The notes beneath the pieces are model-generated. The model did no database searches, was not told the origin of the DNA, and saw only the letters and a list, made by a program, of their open reading frames with translations. Made by a program: the position numbers and the translations under genes. Below, piece after piece: positions 17,501 through 25,311 of a stretch of 29,015 nucleotides of DNA. Position 1 is the first letter of the stretch. The number at the start of each line of letters is the position of its first letter. Origin of the DNA: Desulfobacterales bacterium (GTDB lineage: Bacteria > Desulfobacterota > DSM-4660 > Desulfatiglandales > JALVZP01); NCBI GenBank assembly GCA_027064285.1, contig JAMOPX010000207.1, forward strand, positions 1-29,015, given 5' to 3'.

Positions 17501-18393
17501 AGTATTTTCTATATTGGGGTTGTAGTCTTGAGGCAAGCGGAGCAAATTATTTAAAATCTCTTAAACCTGTTTGTGAACTTTTAGGAATGGAATTTGAAGA
17601 GATAGATGACTGGAACTGCTGTGGTGCAAGTGTTTCTTATGCAGGAGCAAGGGATCTGTCTATAAGGGTTCTAAATGCAAGGAATCTTGCACTTGCTGAG
17701 ATGCAGGGAGGATATGATATTATTGCACCATGTAGTTCTTGTTATATTCAGCTGATTCGCACAAATCATGAGCTAAGAGAAGATGAAAAGCTTAAAGAAA
17801 AAGTAAATAGCATACTCAGAGAGGCAGGGCTGACTTATAATGGAACTGTAAATGTAAGGCATATAGTGGATGTGCTTTATAATGATGTGGGGATTGATCG
17901 TATAAAACAGAAAGTAACAAGACCTCTCAGTGGACTTAAGGTTGCAGGATATGTGGGATGTCAGTCTGTAAGGCCTTATGGAGAATATGATAGTAAAGAG
18001 AGACCAAGGGTGCAGGATGAGATACTAAAGGCATTAGGAGCTGAACCTGTTAAATTTCCAAAGAAGATGCAGTGTTGTGGCTCAGGGATATTTCTTCCAG
18101 AGATGGAGCTCTGCATGGGACTTGTAAAAGATATCTTGGAAGATGCTATAGCTCATGAAGCCAAGATTGTCTCTACTGTATGCCCTATGTGTGCAATGAA
18201 TTTAGAGCTATATCAAGGAAGAATCAATCAGCTCTATAATACTAACATACAAATTCCCATTGTTTACTTAACTCAGCTTATGGCAGTGGCTTTTGGTTTG
18301 GACCTAAAGGAAGGTGCTTTTTTACACATGAACTATATTCCACCAGAATATGTAATAAAACCTATTTTGATGCAAGGAGGTGATAGTAAATGA
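17497..18393 (+). CDS. hdrB: HdrB-like subunit with two CCG iron-sulfur domains
   Basis: A 298-residue protein with two complete cysteine-rich CCG domains. The first has Cys9, Cys41-Cys42 and Cys79-x2-Cys82. The second has Cys155, Cys193-Cys194 and Cys229-x2-Cys232. In methanogen HdrB such domains hold the noncubane [4Fe-4S] clusters that cleave a disulfide. A full cysteine set suggests an active centre here. The natural partner is unknown: sulfate reducers lack CoM-S-S-CoB, so a DsrC-type trisulfide or another thiol/disulfide couple is possible but not shown. It overlaps hdrC at the start and the next small gene at the end by 4 bp each. Confidence 0.92.
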   Translation: MKYFLYWGCSLEASGANYLKSLKPVCELLGMEFEEIDDWNCCGASVSYAGARDLSIRVLNARNLALAEMQGGYDIIAPCSSCYIQLIRTNHELREDEKLKEKVNSILREAGLTYNGTVNVRHIVDVLYNDVGIDRIKQKVTRPLSGLKVAGYVGCQSVRPYGEYDSKERPRVQDEILKALGAEPVKFPKKMQCCGSGIFLPEMELCMGLVKDILEDAIAHEAKIVSTVCPMCAMNLELYQGRINQLYNTNIQIPIVYLTQLMAVAFGLDLKEGAFLHMNYIPPEYVIKPILMQGGDSK

Positions 18394-18656
18394 AGATTAG
18401 AGAAGCCCCAAGGTGTCCACATTGCGGGGTGGAGATGAAAAAATGGAGACCGCCTCTTAATTCTACATGGAGTGCGCCCTTTAATTGGGTATGTTTTAAT
18501 GATGAATGCCCATATTTTGTGAGAGGATGGGATCATACATTAAAGACACAGGGGGTAAAAGCATCATACAGACACATGATAGATGCAGATACAGGGGTGG
18601 CAAGTCCTCTTCCTTGCTGGTCTTATGATGCTCACAAGGATCAAATAATAGAGTAA
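18390..18656 (+). CDS. Small Cys-rich (zinc-ribbon-like) protein of the Qmo/Hdr cluster
   Basis: An 88-residue protein with CPHC at residues 9-12 and a CFNDEC pair (Cys35, Cys40), which together look like a zinc ribbon or rubredoxin-like metal site, plus Cys76. The region 20-60 is rich in Trp and aromatic residues (KKWRPPLNSTWSAPFNWVCF). No membrane segment or signal is visible. AAGGAGGTGA gives a strong ribosome-binding site, and the ATG overlaps the hdrB stop, so it is made together with HdrCB. Function is unknown; a role in Qmo/Hdr assembly or electron transfer is only suggested by position. Confidence 0.85.
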   Translation: MKIREAPRCPHCGVEMKKWRPPLNSTWSAPFNWVCFNDECPYFVRGWDHTLKTQGVKASYRHMIDADTGVASPLPCWSYDAHKDQIIE

Positions 18657-18667
18657 AGGATTAAAGA

Positions 18668-19354
18668 ATGATAGATGAAAAAAAGCTTATTGCAAAAGCA
18701 ATGCAAGAGATCTCTTTTGACAAAAGTTTTCTTATAACAAGCCTTAAAGAAGTAGATTATGGAATAGCAAATGCGATAAAAGAGAGGCTGGATATAAAAG
18801 AGCTTACAGGAAAAGATGTTGGTGTAAGGTTTGTGGATGTTAATGACTATGTAAAGCTCAATGTAGATGGAAATAAAGGATTAAGGAAAGTGCCGGATGC
18901 AATTATGATAAATGTTTTAAAGACAAAGATAAGTGATTCAAGAAATATATATATTGCTATAAGCCCTGATGTAAATGATAGCTCTCTTATTCACGAATTA
19001 GCCCATGCCTTAGATTACTTAACAGGAGGTGTTCTTCCTGCCTTTGCACGGGCTCTTTCCTTAGAATATTTTCTTCCCTTGGAGCACTTAGAGCATCCCT
19101 ATGAATTTGGCAAGTGGTTTAGCTATTTAAGAGATAAATTTCATGTAATCCCAGATGCAGAAGATACAATAGTTTGTATCCTCTATGAAGAAGGTCTGCT
19201 TATAAAGAATTCCGAAATTAAGAATCCAAAAGGAGAAGTTCTTAAAAGAAAGTCTGATGCTATTATACGCTATTTAAGTGAAAATAGCGAAAAAATACAC
19301 TCCATAATAAAAGACCTGCCAGGTTATTTGCCCTTATTAAGACATAGAATTTAA
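18668..19354 (+). CDS. Uncharacterised HExxH-motif protein ending the sulfate operon
   Basis: A 228-residue protein I do not recognise. It contains HELAHALDYLTGG, an HExxH zinc-metallopeptidase motif with His109, Glu110 and His113, inside a predicted helix after the strand RNIYIAISPDV. Candidate third ligands are the acidic residues in LEYFLPLEHLEH (132-143). No signal peptide or membrane segment is seen, so it is probably cytoplasmic. It begins 11 bp after the preceding gene on the same strand and is probably the last gene of the operon. Maturation or turnover of an operon protein is possible. A metal-binding, non-proteolytic role is also possible, since HExxH alone does not prove activity. 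Confidence 0.8.
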   Translation: MIDEKKLIAKAMQEISFDKSFLITSLKEVDYGIANAIKERLDIKELTGKDVGVRFVDVNDYVKLNVDGNKGLRKVPDAIMINVLKTKISDSRNIYIAISPDVNDSSLIHELAHALDYLTGGVLPAFARALSLEYFLPLEHLEHPYEFGKWFSYLRDKFHVIPDAEDTIVCILYEEGLLIKNSEIKNPKGEVLKRKSDAIIRYLSENSEKIHSIIKDLPGYLPLLRHRI

Positions 19355-19508
19355 TACCATTTGCCTATAAAAGAGACATTTGGTATTATCTCCCATCTCT
19401 AATAACTGCCTGGATAACTCCTCCAATCACTTCTCTGATATTGCCGTGTAAATACTATCTCTACAAACTCACCGAGAATTGCTGGAGAAGAACAAGACTA
19501 AACTAAAG

Positions 19509-20018
19509 TTACCTCAAAATCACTTCAGATAAAGGTTTCCTTACACCCTTTCCTCCGCTTTCAGCAGGGTAACCAATAGCTACTACTGCCATGAGTTCTA
19601 ATTCTGATGGAATATTTAAGATCTGTTCCACTTCTTCTCTTTTATTCAATATCTCTCCTAACCAAACCCCGCCAAGGCCCATAGCATGAATTGTAAGAAG
19701 CATATTCTGGATACATGCCCCTATTGCCTGAATGTCTTTTACCCTATTGTAACTTTGGCTGTTATCCAAAAATACCGCAATACAAACCGGCGCATCTCTT
19801 ATTATTCCGGAATACTTTGTGCATTCAGCTATCTTAGCTTTTAATTCCTTATCCTTTATTATCACAAACTTCCATGGCTGATTATTCAAACCAGATGGCG
19901 CCCATGTGCCCATCTCTATAATCTTTCTTATCGTATCATCATCTATAGGTTTATCTTTAAACTTCCTGATGCTTCTTCTATTTTTTATGACATCCACAAC
20001 AATATCTTTTCTTTCCAC
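19509..20018 (-). CDS. Nitroreductase-family flavoprotein
   Basis: A 169-residue FMN oxidoreductase of the nitroreductase fold. RRSIRKFKDKPID near residue 14 binds FMN phosphate. APSGLNNQPWKFVII (about 40-54), AIGACIQNMLLTIHAMGLGGVWLGEI and VAIGYPAE near the C-terminus are standard family blocks. The length is that of the minimal single-domain subgroup. The start is GTG (complement of 20016-20018), with GGAGGG about 8 bp upstream. The gene converges on the sulfate operon. Its substrate cannot be predicted; the family reduces nitro compounds, quinones or flavins, and some members dehalogenate. Confidence 0.9.
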   Translation of the reverse strand: MERKDIVVDVIKNRRSIRKFKDKPIDDDTIRKIIEMGTWAPSGLNNQPWKFVIIKDKELKAKIAECTKYSGIIRDAPVCIAVFLDNSQSYNRVKDIQAIGACIQNMLLTIHAMGLGGVWLGEILNKREEVEQILNIPSELELMAVVAIGYPAESGGKGVRKPLSEVILR

Positions 20019-20146
20019 TATACTTCCCTCCCTAAGATTTATGCCAAATAAAGTAAAATATAATATTGTTTAATATAAATCAAAATAACTTAATAAGTTA
20101 AATTTAAATAAACATTTATTTTTATAATACCAATACTAATTTAAAA

Positions 20147-20290
20147 TTATCCTAAAAAATCCTCCTTAATATAAGGATAAAAAATAAGCCTTTTTAAAGT
20201 CTGAGGTGTAAAAGAGTTAACTATCTTATATAAAACATTTTCCAATTCTTCTATACTTTCTTTTATTAATGATCTGTTTATCGTTCTCAT
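20147..20290 (-). CDS. Possible 47-codon small ORF
   Basis: ATG (complement of 20288-20290) to TAA, encoding a basic, helical peptide beginning MRTINRSLIKESIEELENVL. Codon use is like that of the neighbours (AGA, ATA). There is no Shine-Dalgarno sequence, but TATAAT lies about 8 bp upstream of the ATG on the same strand, so any transcript would be nearly leaderless. It could be a small protein or a fragment of a decayed gene. I recognise no family. Confidence 0.25.
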   Translation of the reverse strand: MRTINRSLIKESIEELENVLYKIVNSFTPQTLKRLIFYPYIKEDFLG

Positions 20291-20337
20291 AATGGTTAAT
20301 TATACACTATAAAATGATTTATACAATAGTTTTAGTA

Positions 20338-20386
20338 TTAGTTGTGATTACACAAATGAGATTGCTGTCTCATCTGTAATCACAAA
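20338..20386. repeat. Hairpin built from two inverted repeat copies (A and B)
   Basis: TTGTGATTACAcaaATGAGA followed by TTGCTG and TCTCATCTGTAATCACAA forms a stem with arms of about 18 bp and a 6-base loop. Each arm is a copy of the sequence also found at 20561-20590 and 25356-25377. There is no U-tract, so it is not a standard terminator. Confidence 0.7.
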
Positions 20387-20560
20387 ATTCTATGGAATAC
20401 TGCTAAAGCAAGAACTGGCCAGGGAAGATGAAACCTTAACCAATAAAAAATCCAAGATAAGCAAAGATTAAGAGGTTAGCTGATTATCAGCTACAAATAT
20501 CCAGATATAGGTTTAAAGCCCAAAATTTCTGCTGTGAAGCTGTTTTCACTTAATAGAGGG

Positions 20561-20590
20561 CTTAGTTGTGATTACAGATGAGATTGCTGT
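20561..20590 (+). repeat. Repeat copy C upstream of the HdrD-like gene promoter
   Basis: Contains TTAGTTGTGATTACAGATGA and continues GATTGCTGT as in copy A. It ends 3 bp before the TTGACA box at 20594. A 22-bp core (20561-20582) is identical, on the opposite strand, to 25356-25377. Confidence 0.7.
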
Positions 20591-20593
20591 TAG

Positions 20594-20622
20594 TTGACAA
20601 TAAAAATGGCATTTGTTAAAAG
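20594..20622 (+). promoter_or_regulatory. Candidate sigma-70-type promoter of the HdrD-like gene
   Basis: TTGACA at 20594-20599, a 17-bp spacer, then TAAAAG at 20617-20622 preceded by TGT (an extended -10 pattern). The start of transcription would be near 20629, about 34 nt before the ATG. The -10 box is weak, so confidence is moderate. Confidence 0.45.
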
Positions 20623-20662
20623 TTCTTTTCAGATATATAAATAAAGTGAAAGGGGTGAAGAA

Positions 20663-21814
20663 ATGGATGCATTGACACCTTTTTATGAAGTAAATGAGGC
20701 CTTAGTGGCGATGGGTGCGGAAAAGTTGAATCTTTGTATGCAGTGTGGAATGTGTGCTGGTTCATGTCCTTGGCGTATAGTTAATGGCCCGTTCAATATA
20801 AGAAGACTTATAAGATCTGCTCAGCTTGGAGTGGAAGGTGGTTATGAGTCAGACGATGTATTGTACGGGTGCACAACATGCAATAAGTGTGTTCTGAAGT
20901 GTCCAAGAGGAGTGACTATAATTGATGTAGTAAGAGCTATAAGAGCAATGATCGCAGAAACAGGAGCAATTCCAGGAGTCCTCAAAACTGCTATAGGTAG
21001 TGTTCACAGCAATGGTAACCCGTGGTCTGAACCAAGAGACAAAAGGATGGCCTGGGCAGAAGGGATAGATGTTCCAAAATTTGATGAGAGCAAGGAGTAT
21101 CTGTTGTTTGTGTGCTGTACCTCCTGCTATGACAAGAGAAGTCAGAAAATAGCTAAAGCAATGGTAAGTATACTAAAAAAGCTTGGGATAAGTTTTGGCG
21201 TTATTGGAGAGGAGGAGAGCTGTTGTTGTGAATCAATAAGAAAGATAGGTGATGAAGAACTATTTGCTAATACTGCGACTAAGAACATAGAGCTTTTTAA
21301 GCAAAATGGAGTAAAAAAGGTTATTACCACATCTCCTCATTGTTATTACACATTTAAGAATGAATATCCTGAGCTGGGAGCAGAGTTCGAGCCTATTCAC
21401 TACACCCAGCTTTTAGCTGAGCTTTTAGATAGTGGGGAACTAAAGATAAGCAAACCTATTTCAAAGAAGATAACCTATCATGATCCCTGCTACTTGGGCA
21501 GACACAGCGAGGTATATGAAGAACCCAGAAAGCTTTTGTCTGCCCTGAGTGATGGAAATTTGGTTGAGATGGAGAGGATCAAGCAGGATAGCCTCTGCTG
21601 TGGTGGAGGCGGCGGCAGAGTATGGATGGAAACAAAGCCAGAGTACAGGTTTTCTGATGTAAGGATACTTGAGGCATGTGATACTGGCGCCCAGATTCTT
21701 GCGACTGCATGTCCATACTGTATTACAATGCTAGAAGACAGCAGAAAGACAAAGAACAAAGAAGATGTCATAGAGGTAAAGGATATATCCGAGCTTGTTG
21801 ATGAGGCAATCTAA
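20663..21814 (+). CDS. HdrD/DsrK-like iron-sulfur protein with ferredoxin and CCG domains
   Basis: A 383-residue fused HdrC-HdrB-type protein. The ferredoxin part has Cys25, 28, 31, 35 (CMQCGMCAGSCP) and Cys70, 73, 76, 80. The first CCG-like domain has Cys151/152 and Cys155, Cys187-189 and a single Cys227 (SPHCYYTFKNEYP); the missing last cysteine is usual in the HdrD/DsrK/GlpC group. The second is complete: Cys276, Cys312-Cys313 (LCCGGGGG), Cys350-x2-Cys353. No membrane helix is seen. It is likely a thiol/disulfide or quinone-linked redox subunit. The electron donor is unknown because no flavin or membrane partner is next to it. It has its own promoter and AAAGGGGTG ahead of the ATG. It is not a subunit that I can pin to one named complex. 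Confidence 0.9.
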   Translation: MDALTPFYEVNEALVAMGAEKLNLCMQCGMCAGSCPWRIVNGPFNIRRLIRSAQLGVEGGYESDDVLYGCTTCNKCVLKCPRGVTIIDVVRAIRAMIAETGAIPGVLKTAIGSVHSNGNPWSEPRDKRMAWAEGIDVPKFDESKEYLLFVCCTSCYDKRSQKIAKAMVSILKKLGISFGVIGEEESCCCESIRKIGDEELFANTATKNIELFKQNGVKKVITTSPHCYYTFKNEYPELGAEFEPIHYTQLLAELLDSGELKISKPISKKITYHDPCYLGRHSEVYEEPRKLLSALSDGNLVEMERIKQDSLCCGGGGGRVWMETKPEYRFSDVRILEACDTGAQILATACPYCITMLEDSRKTKNKEDVIEVKDISELVDEAI

Positions 21815-21820
21815 CATCTA

Positions 21821-22990
21821 ATGATAGCCTATATAGACTGTATTTCCGGAATAAGCGGGGACATGTTTTTGTCCTCGCTTATTGATTTAGGAGTTTCTGT
21901 TTCAGTCATAAAAGACGCAGTTCTGGCTCTGAATATAGAAGGAATTAAAAACTTCGATATAAAAGTTTTTAAAGAAAAAAGGCATGGCATATCCGGAAGC
22001 AAGATAGAGATATATTCTGAAGACACCGTAAAAAGTAGATCTTTCCTTTCCATAAAGGATAAGATCCAAAAGTCTGATCTTTCTTCCCAGATAAAAGAAA
22101 AAGCTATACAGATATTTGAGATAATAGCAAGAGCAGAGGCAAAGGTTCATAATTGTAAATTAGAAGAGGTCCATTTTCATGAAATTAGTGGGCTTGATTC
22201 TATAGTTGATATAGTCGGGGTTTTAATAGGGATAGATTACTTAGGGATAGAGGAGATATTTTGTTCGCATATTCCACTTGGCACAGGTACTATTAGGTCT
22301 GCTCACGGAATAATCCCTATTCCTGCTCCTGCCACCTTAGAGATATTAAAAGGACTTCCTGTTTATGGAACTGATATAAGAGCAGAGCTTGTAACACCTA
22401 CAGGAGCTGCTCTTTTAAGAGGACTTTCAAAGGGATTTGGCTCAATGCCTGCATTAAGTATAGAAAAAATAGGTTATGGAGTAGGAAGCAGAGATCTGAA
22501 GGAGAGGCCAAATTTGGCGAGACTGATACTGGGAAAGCTTGTCGAGGGAAAAGAAACAGATACAGTGACTTTGCTCGAGACCCATATAGATGATTCTAAT
22601 CCAGAGCATTTAGGATTTCTCATGGAAAGGCTTTTCAGGGAGGGCGTACTGGATGTAGCATATGTGCCAATATACATGAAGAAAAACAGACCAGGTGTCT
22701 TAATAAAGGTAATATGTCAGCCATCTGATATGTTTAAGGCAATGGATCTTATGTTCAAAGAGACTACTACCTCTGGCATAAGATATTCCTTTTTGTTCAG
22801 AAAAAGATTAAAAAGAGAGACCATAGAGCTTCAAACGCGCTGGGGAAAAGTAAAAGCAAAAAAGTATTATCTACCTGATGGCTCTTCGTATCTAAAACCA
22901 GAATATGAAGAATGCTTAAATATTGCTAAAAAATATGCTATACCCCTCAGGAAAATTTATCTTTATATCCTGAGGGAAGAAGCAGAATGA
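21821..22990 (+). CDS. larC: LarC, nickel-pincer cofactor biosynthesis protein
   Basis: LarC is the CTP-dependent cyclometallase that inserts nickel into the pincer cofactor of lactate racemase (LarA) and related enzymes. The N-terminal signature YIDCISGISGDMFLSSLIDLG and the His-rich VHFHEISGLDSIVDIVG (about 115-131) identify the family (formerly DUF111). The 389 residues form one intact ORF with no programmed frameshift, unlike some lactobacilli. No larA, larB or larE lies in this window, so the client enzyme is elsewhere, or is a LarA homologue with another substrate. It follows the HdrD-like gene by 6 bp with a weak ribosome-binding site and overlaps the next gene by 4 bp. Confidence 0.92.
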   Translation: MIAYIDCISGISGDMFLSSLIDLGVSVSVIKDAVLALNIEGIKNFDIKVFKEKRHGISGSKIEIYSEDTVKSRSFLSIKDKIQKSDLSSQIKEKAIQIFEIIARAEAKVHNCKLEEVHFHEISGLDSIVDIVGVLIGIDYLGIEEIFCSHIPLGTGTIRSAHGIIPIPAPATLEILKGLPVYGTDIRAELVTPTGAALLRGLSKGFGSMPALSIEKIGYGVGSRDLKERPNLARLILGKLVEGKETDTVTLLETHIDDSNPEHLGFLMERLFREGVLDVAYVPIYMKKNRPGVLIKVICQPSDMFKAMDLMFKETTTSGIRYSFLFRKRLKRETIELQTRWGKVKAKKYYLPDGSSYLKPEYEECLNIAKKYAIPLRKIYLYILREEAE

Positions 22991-24306
22991 GATTGCTCAT
23001 AATTCAGCCCACACACTATTACTCTCCATCAGACATGAGATTGCACAAGACAAAAAGTAGGGCATTGATGCCTCTTACTCTGCCTTATCTTGCGTCCTTG
23101 ACCCCAAAGGAGTGGAAGGTAAGACTGCTGGATGAGCAATTAGAGGATGTAGATTTTAATGTAGCTGTGGATGCAGTGGCCATAACCACATGGACAATCA
23201 ATTCTATCAGGGCATATGAGATAGCTGATAGGTTCAGGGAAAGAGGGATACCTGTGATGATGGGTGGCCCTCATATATACTTTCATGCAGAGGAGGCCTT
23301 AAAACACTGCGATGCTGTGTGCATAGGTGAAGGAGAATATATATGGAAGAACATGCTAGAGGACTGTGCAGCAGGAAGATTAAAGCAGATTTACAGGGCA
23401 GATAAATTTCATGACATGAAGGGTTTGCCTTTTCCTAAGTATGAGCTTGTAAGGCATAAGCTCAAATACGGGTTTATAAAGACCTATTCTGTTCAGACCT
23501 CAAGAGGATGCCCTTTTAGGTGTGAGTTTTGTTCAGAGAGATATTACTTAGGTACCAGTTATAGATATAGGCCTGTAGAAGAAGTAGTAGAAGAGATAAA
23601 AAGAATAGGAGCAAAATATATCTTTTTTGCTGATAGTAACTTTGCGGGAAAGGTCTCTCATACCATGGAGCTTATAGAGGCACTGATACCTCTTAAGATA
23701 AGATGGTCCACCCTGTGGTCGGTGAATCTGTGCAAAAATGACAAACTTATGGATCTTGCGAAGAGAAGTGGCCTCCTACATGTAAACATTGGAATAGAGA
23801 GCATAGACAGGGAAACTCTTAAAGCAATGAACAAAAGGCAGAACAAGGCAAGCGAATACAGGGAAATATTGCTGAAACTCAGAAAGAGAGGAATTAGCTA
23901 TTCACTTAACTTTATATTTGGATGGGACACAGAAACGCTGGACATATTTGATTCCACACTTCAGTTCCTGATGGAAAATAAGGTGCCAGTAGCATACTTT
24001 AATATTCTGACTCCACACAAAGGAACCCCTCTTTATGAGAGGATGAAGCAGGAAGGAAGGATAATAAACATAGATGATATAGGAAGGTGGCCTGGGATAA
24101 AGTGCTATATAAAGCCTACTTACTGTACTCCAGAAGAGCTGGAAGATCGTATAAAAGACATGTACAAAAGATTTTACTCCATATCCTCGATATTTAAGAG
24201 ACTCCCTTTGCCAATTACCCAAGCAAATATAGCTTCTTGGATAATAAATATGTCTCAGAGGAGGATAGCATTTTCTGATACAGCAGAAAATTTTGATGCA
24301 TTCTAA
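22987..24306 (+). CDS. B12-binding-type radical SAM protein
   Basis: A 439-residue protein with an N-terminal cobalamin-binding-like Rossmann domain (about 1-135, including VMMGGPHIYFHAEEAL and CIGEGEYIW) followed by a radical SAM core. The cluster motif CPFRCEFC gives Cys175, Cys179 and Cys182. The DxHxxG cobalamin-ligating motif is absent, as in many members with this N-terminal domain, so B12 may or may not be bound. Later blocks INIGIESIDRETLKAMNKRQ and NFIFGWDTE fit the family. The final 70 residues hold no recognisable domain. The target is unknown. It overlaps larC by ATGA and is followed by the HIT gene after 12 bp. Confidence 0.88.
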   Translation: MRLLIIQPTHYYSPSDMRLHKTKSRALMPLTLPYLASLTPKEWKVRLLDEQLEDVDFNVAVDAVAITTWTINSIRAYEIADRFRERGIPVMMGGPHIYFHAEEALKHCDAVCIGEGEYIWKNMLEDCAAGRLKQIYRADKFHDMKGLPFPKYELVRHKLKYGFIKTYSVQTSRGCPFRCEFCSERYYLGTSYRYRPVEEVVEEIKRIGAKYIFFADSNFAGKVSHTMELIEALIPLKIRWSTLWSVNLCKNDKLMDLAKRSGLLHVNIGIESIDRETLKAMNKRQNKASEYREILLKLRKRGISYSLNFIFGWDTETLDIFDSTLQFLMENKVPVAYFNILTPHKGTPLYERMKQEGRIINIDDIGRWPGIKCYIKPTYCTPEELEDRIKDMYKRFYSISSIFKRLPLPITQANIASWIINMSQRRIAFSDTAENFDAF

Positions 24307-24318
24307 GGAGGAGATAGT

Positions 24319-24741
24319 ATGGAACAAAAAGAGTGTATTTTTTGCAAGATAGTCCAAGGTCAAATCCCATGCTTCAAGATATATGAGGATGAAAAGGTAC
24401 TGGCATTTGCGGATATAAATCCGATTACAAAGGGTCATATCCTTATAATCCCAAAGGTTCATGCTGAAAGCATATGGGAGATACCAGAAGAGTATCTTAC
24501 TGCAATATCGCACGCTGCAAAAAAGATTGCTCAAGCAGTAAAAAAGGTACTGGATCCTGTAGGAATAGCATTCTTGCAGTTGAATGGAAGAGGGGTAGGA
24601 CAGGTGGTAATGCATTATCACATGCACCTTATTCCCAGGGGATCTGATGAACCAGAACTTCCTGTTTCACAGTGGGAGCTTAAGCCAGGAGATAAAGATG
24701 AGATCAAAAGGATTGCAGATAAGATAGCAAGCTGTCTTTAA
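24319..24741 (+). CDS. HIT-family (histidine triad) nucleotide-binding hydrolase
   Basis: A 140-residue member of the HIT superfamily. The catalytic triad motif HYHMHLIPR places His99, His101 and His103. CIFCKIVQGQIPC at residues 7-18 and GHILIIPKVH at 39-48 are typical of the bacterial HinT/Hit branch, which hydrolyses nucleoside phosphoramidates or dinucleotides. The Cys7/Cys10 pair with His48 could bind zinc. AGGAGG lies upstream of the ATG. It converges on the HNH gene with only 8 bp between the stops. Confidence 0.93.
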   Translation: MEQKECIFCKIVQGQIPCFKIYEDEKVLAFADINPITKGHILIIPKVHAESIWEIPEEYLTAISHAAKKIAQAVKKVLDPVGIAFLQLNGRGVGQVVMHYHMHLIPRGSDEPELPVSQWELKPGDKDEIKRIADKIASCL

Positions 24742-24749
24742 GCTCTAAG

Positions 24750-25274
24750 CTATTCTAATAGTTCCACATTCCAGTAAAGGTAGTCTCTCCAGGATTGAGG
24801 TATATTTTTGTAACCTATTTTTATCCTTATGGCTGGAAGCCATTTTGGTCTTGTGGGTTTTTTAAGTAGTTTCATTCCAGCTTCTGTTGGTGTTCTGCCT
24901 CCCTTTTTTCTATTACATTCAGGACAGCATGTAACAATATTTTCCCATTCAGTCTTTCCACCCTTAGATTTTGGAATAACATGATCATAAGTGAGCTCTT
25001 CTGGAGAAAGTTTCCTGCCACAGTACTGACACGAGTAATTGTCGCGTATGTATATGTTCTGACGAGAAAATTTTACTGGCTTTTTTCTCCACTTTATCAT
25101 CTTAAGAAGCCTTACTACAGCAGGAAGCTTTATAGTGAAACTTACAGAGTGTATTTCCTTGTCATATTCCTCCAGTACCTCCACCTTTCCCAGAAATAGC
25201 AGGTTCAATGCCTTTTTCCAGTCTATTATCTTCAAAGGTTCATAAGTTATATTTAACAACAGCACCTGCTCCAT
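24750..25274 (-). CDS. HNH endonuclease family protein
   Basis: A 174-residue protein. An N-terminal basic region (MEQVLLLNITYEPLKIIDWKK...) is followed by the HNH domain: the CQYC zinc pair (Cys82, Cys85), DH at 97-98 (YDHVIPKSKGG), Asn112 and the second zinc pair CPEC (117-120). This is the stand-alone HNH protein common in bacterial chromosomes that begins VLVLNxxYEPL. Its substrate is not known; it is not near phage or restriction genes here. It has a very good promoter on the minus strand and no obvious Shine-Dalgarno sequence. Confidence 0.92.
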   Translation of the reverse strand: MEQVLLLNITYEPLKIIDWKKALNLLFLGKVEVLEEYDKEIHSVSFTIKLPAVVRLLKMIKWRKKPVKFSRQNIYIRDNYSCQYCGRKLSPEELTYDHVIPKSKGGKTEWENIVTCCPECNRKKGGRTPTEAGMKLLKKPTRPKWLPAIRIKIGYKNIPQSWRDYLYWNVELLE

Positions 25275-25311
25275 GGCTATATCTATTGGTAATATTTAAA
25301 AGTTTAAAAAA

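Larger units (their letters stand above)
20019..20662. other. 644-bp non-coding region with hairpin and repeats
   Basis: The first part is extremely AT-rich. It contains one possible 47-codon minus-strand ORF (20147-20290), a near-perfect hairpin (20338-20386), a TAGCTGA/TCAGCTA hairpin near 20478-20494, a second repeat copy (20561-20590) and a promoter for the next gene (20594-20622). A 30-codon open stretch with coding-like composition runs in one plus frame through the hairpin to a TAA near 20469. It has no start and I see no homology, so it may be a relic of a lost gene or insertion sequence. Confidence 0.6.

Noticed and set aside
20338..20386. Rho-independent terminator
   Set aside because: The hairpin has no U-tract on either strand and is more than 300 bp from the nearest gene ends.
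20338..20590. CRISPR array
   Set aside because: The copies are few, lie in mixed orientations and have no regular spacers; no cas genes are nearby.
24750..25274. HNH protein as part of a mobile intron or defence system
   Set aside because: It is an ordinary stand-alone gene with its own promoter; no intron, phage, restriction or toxin genes adjoin it.
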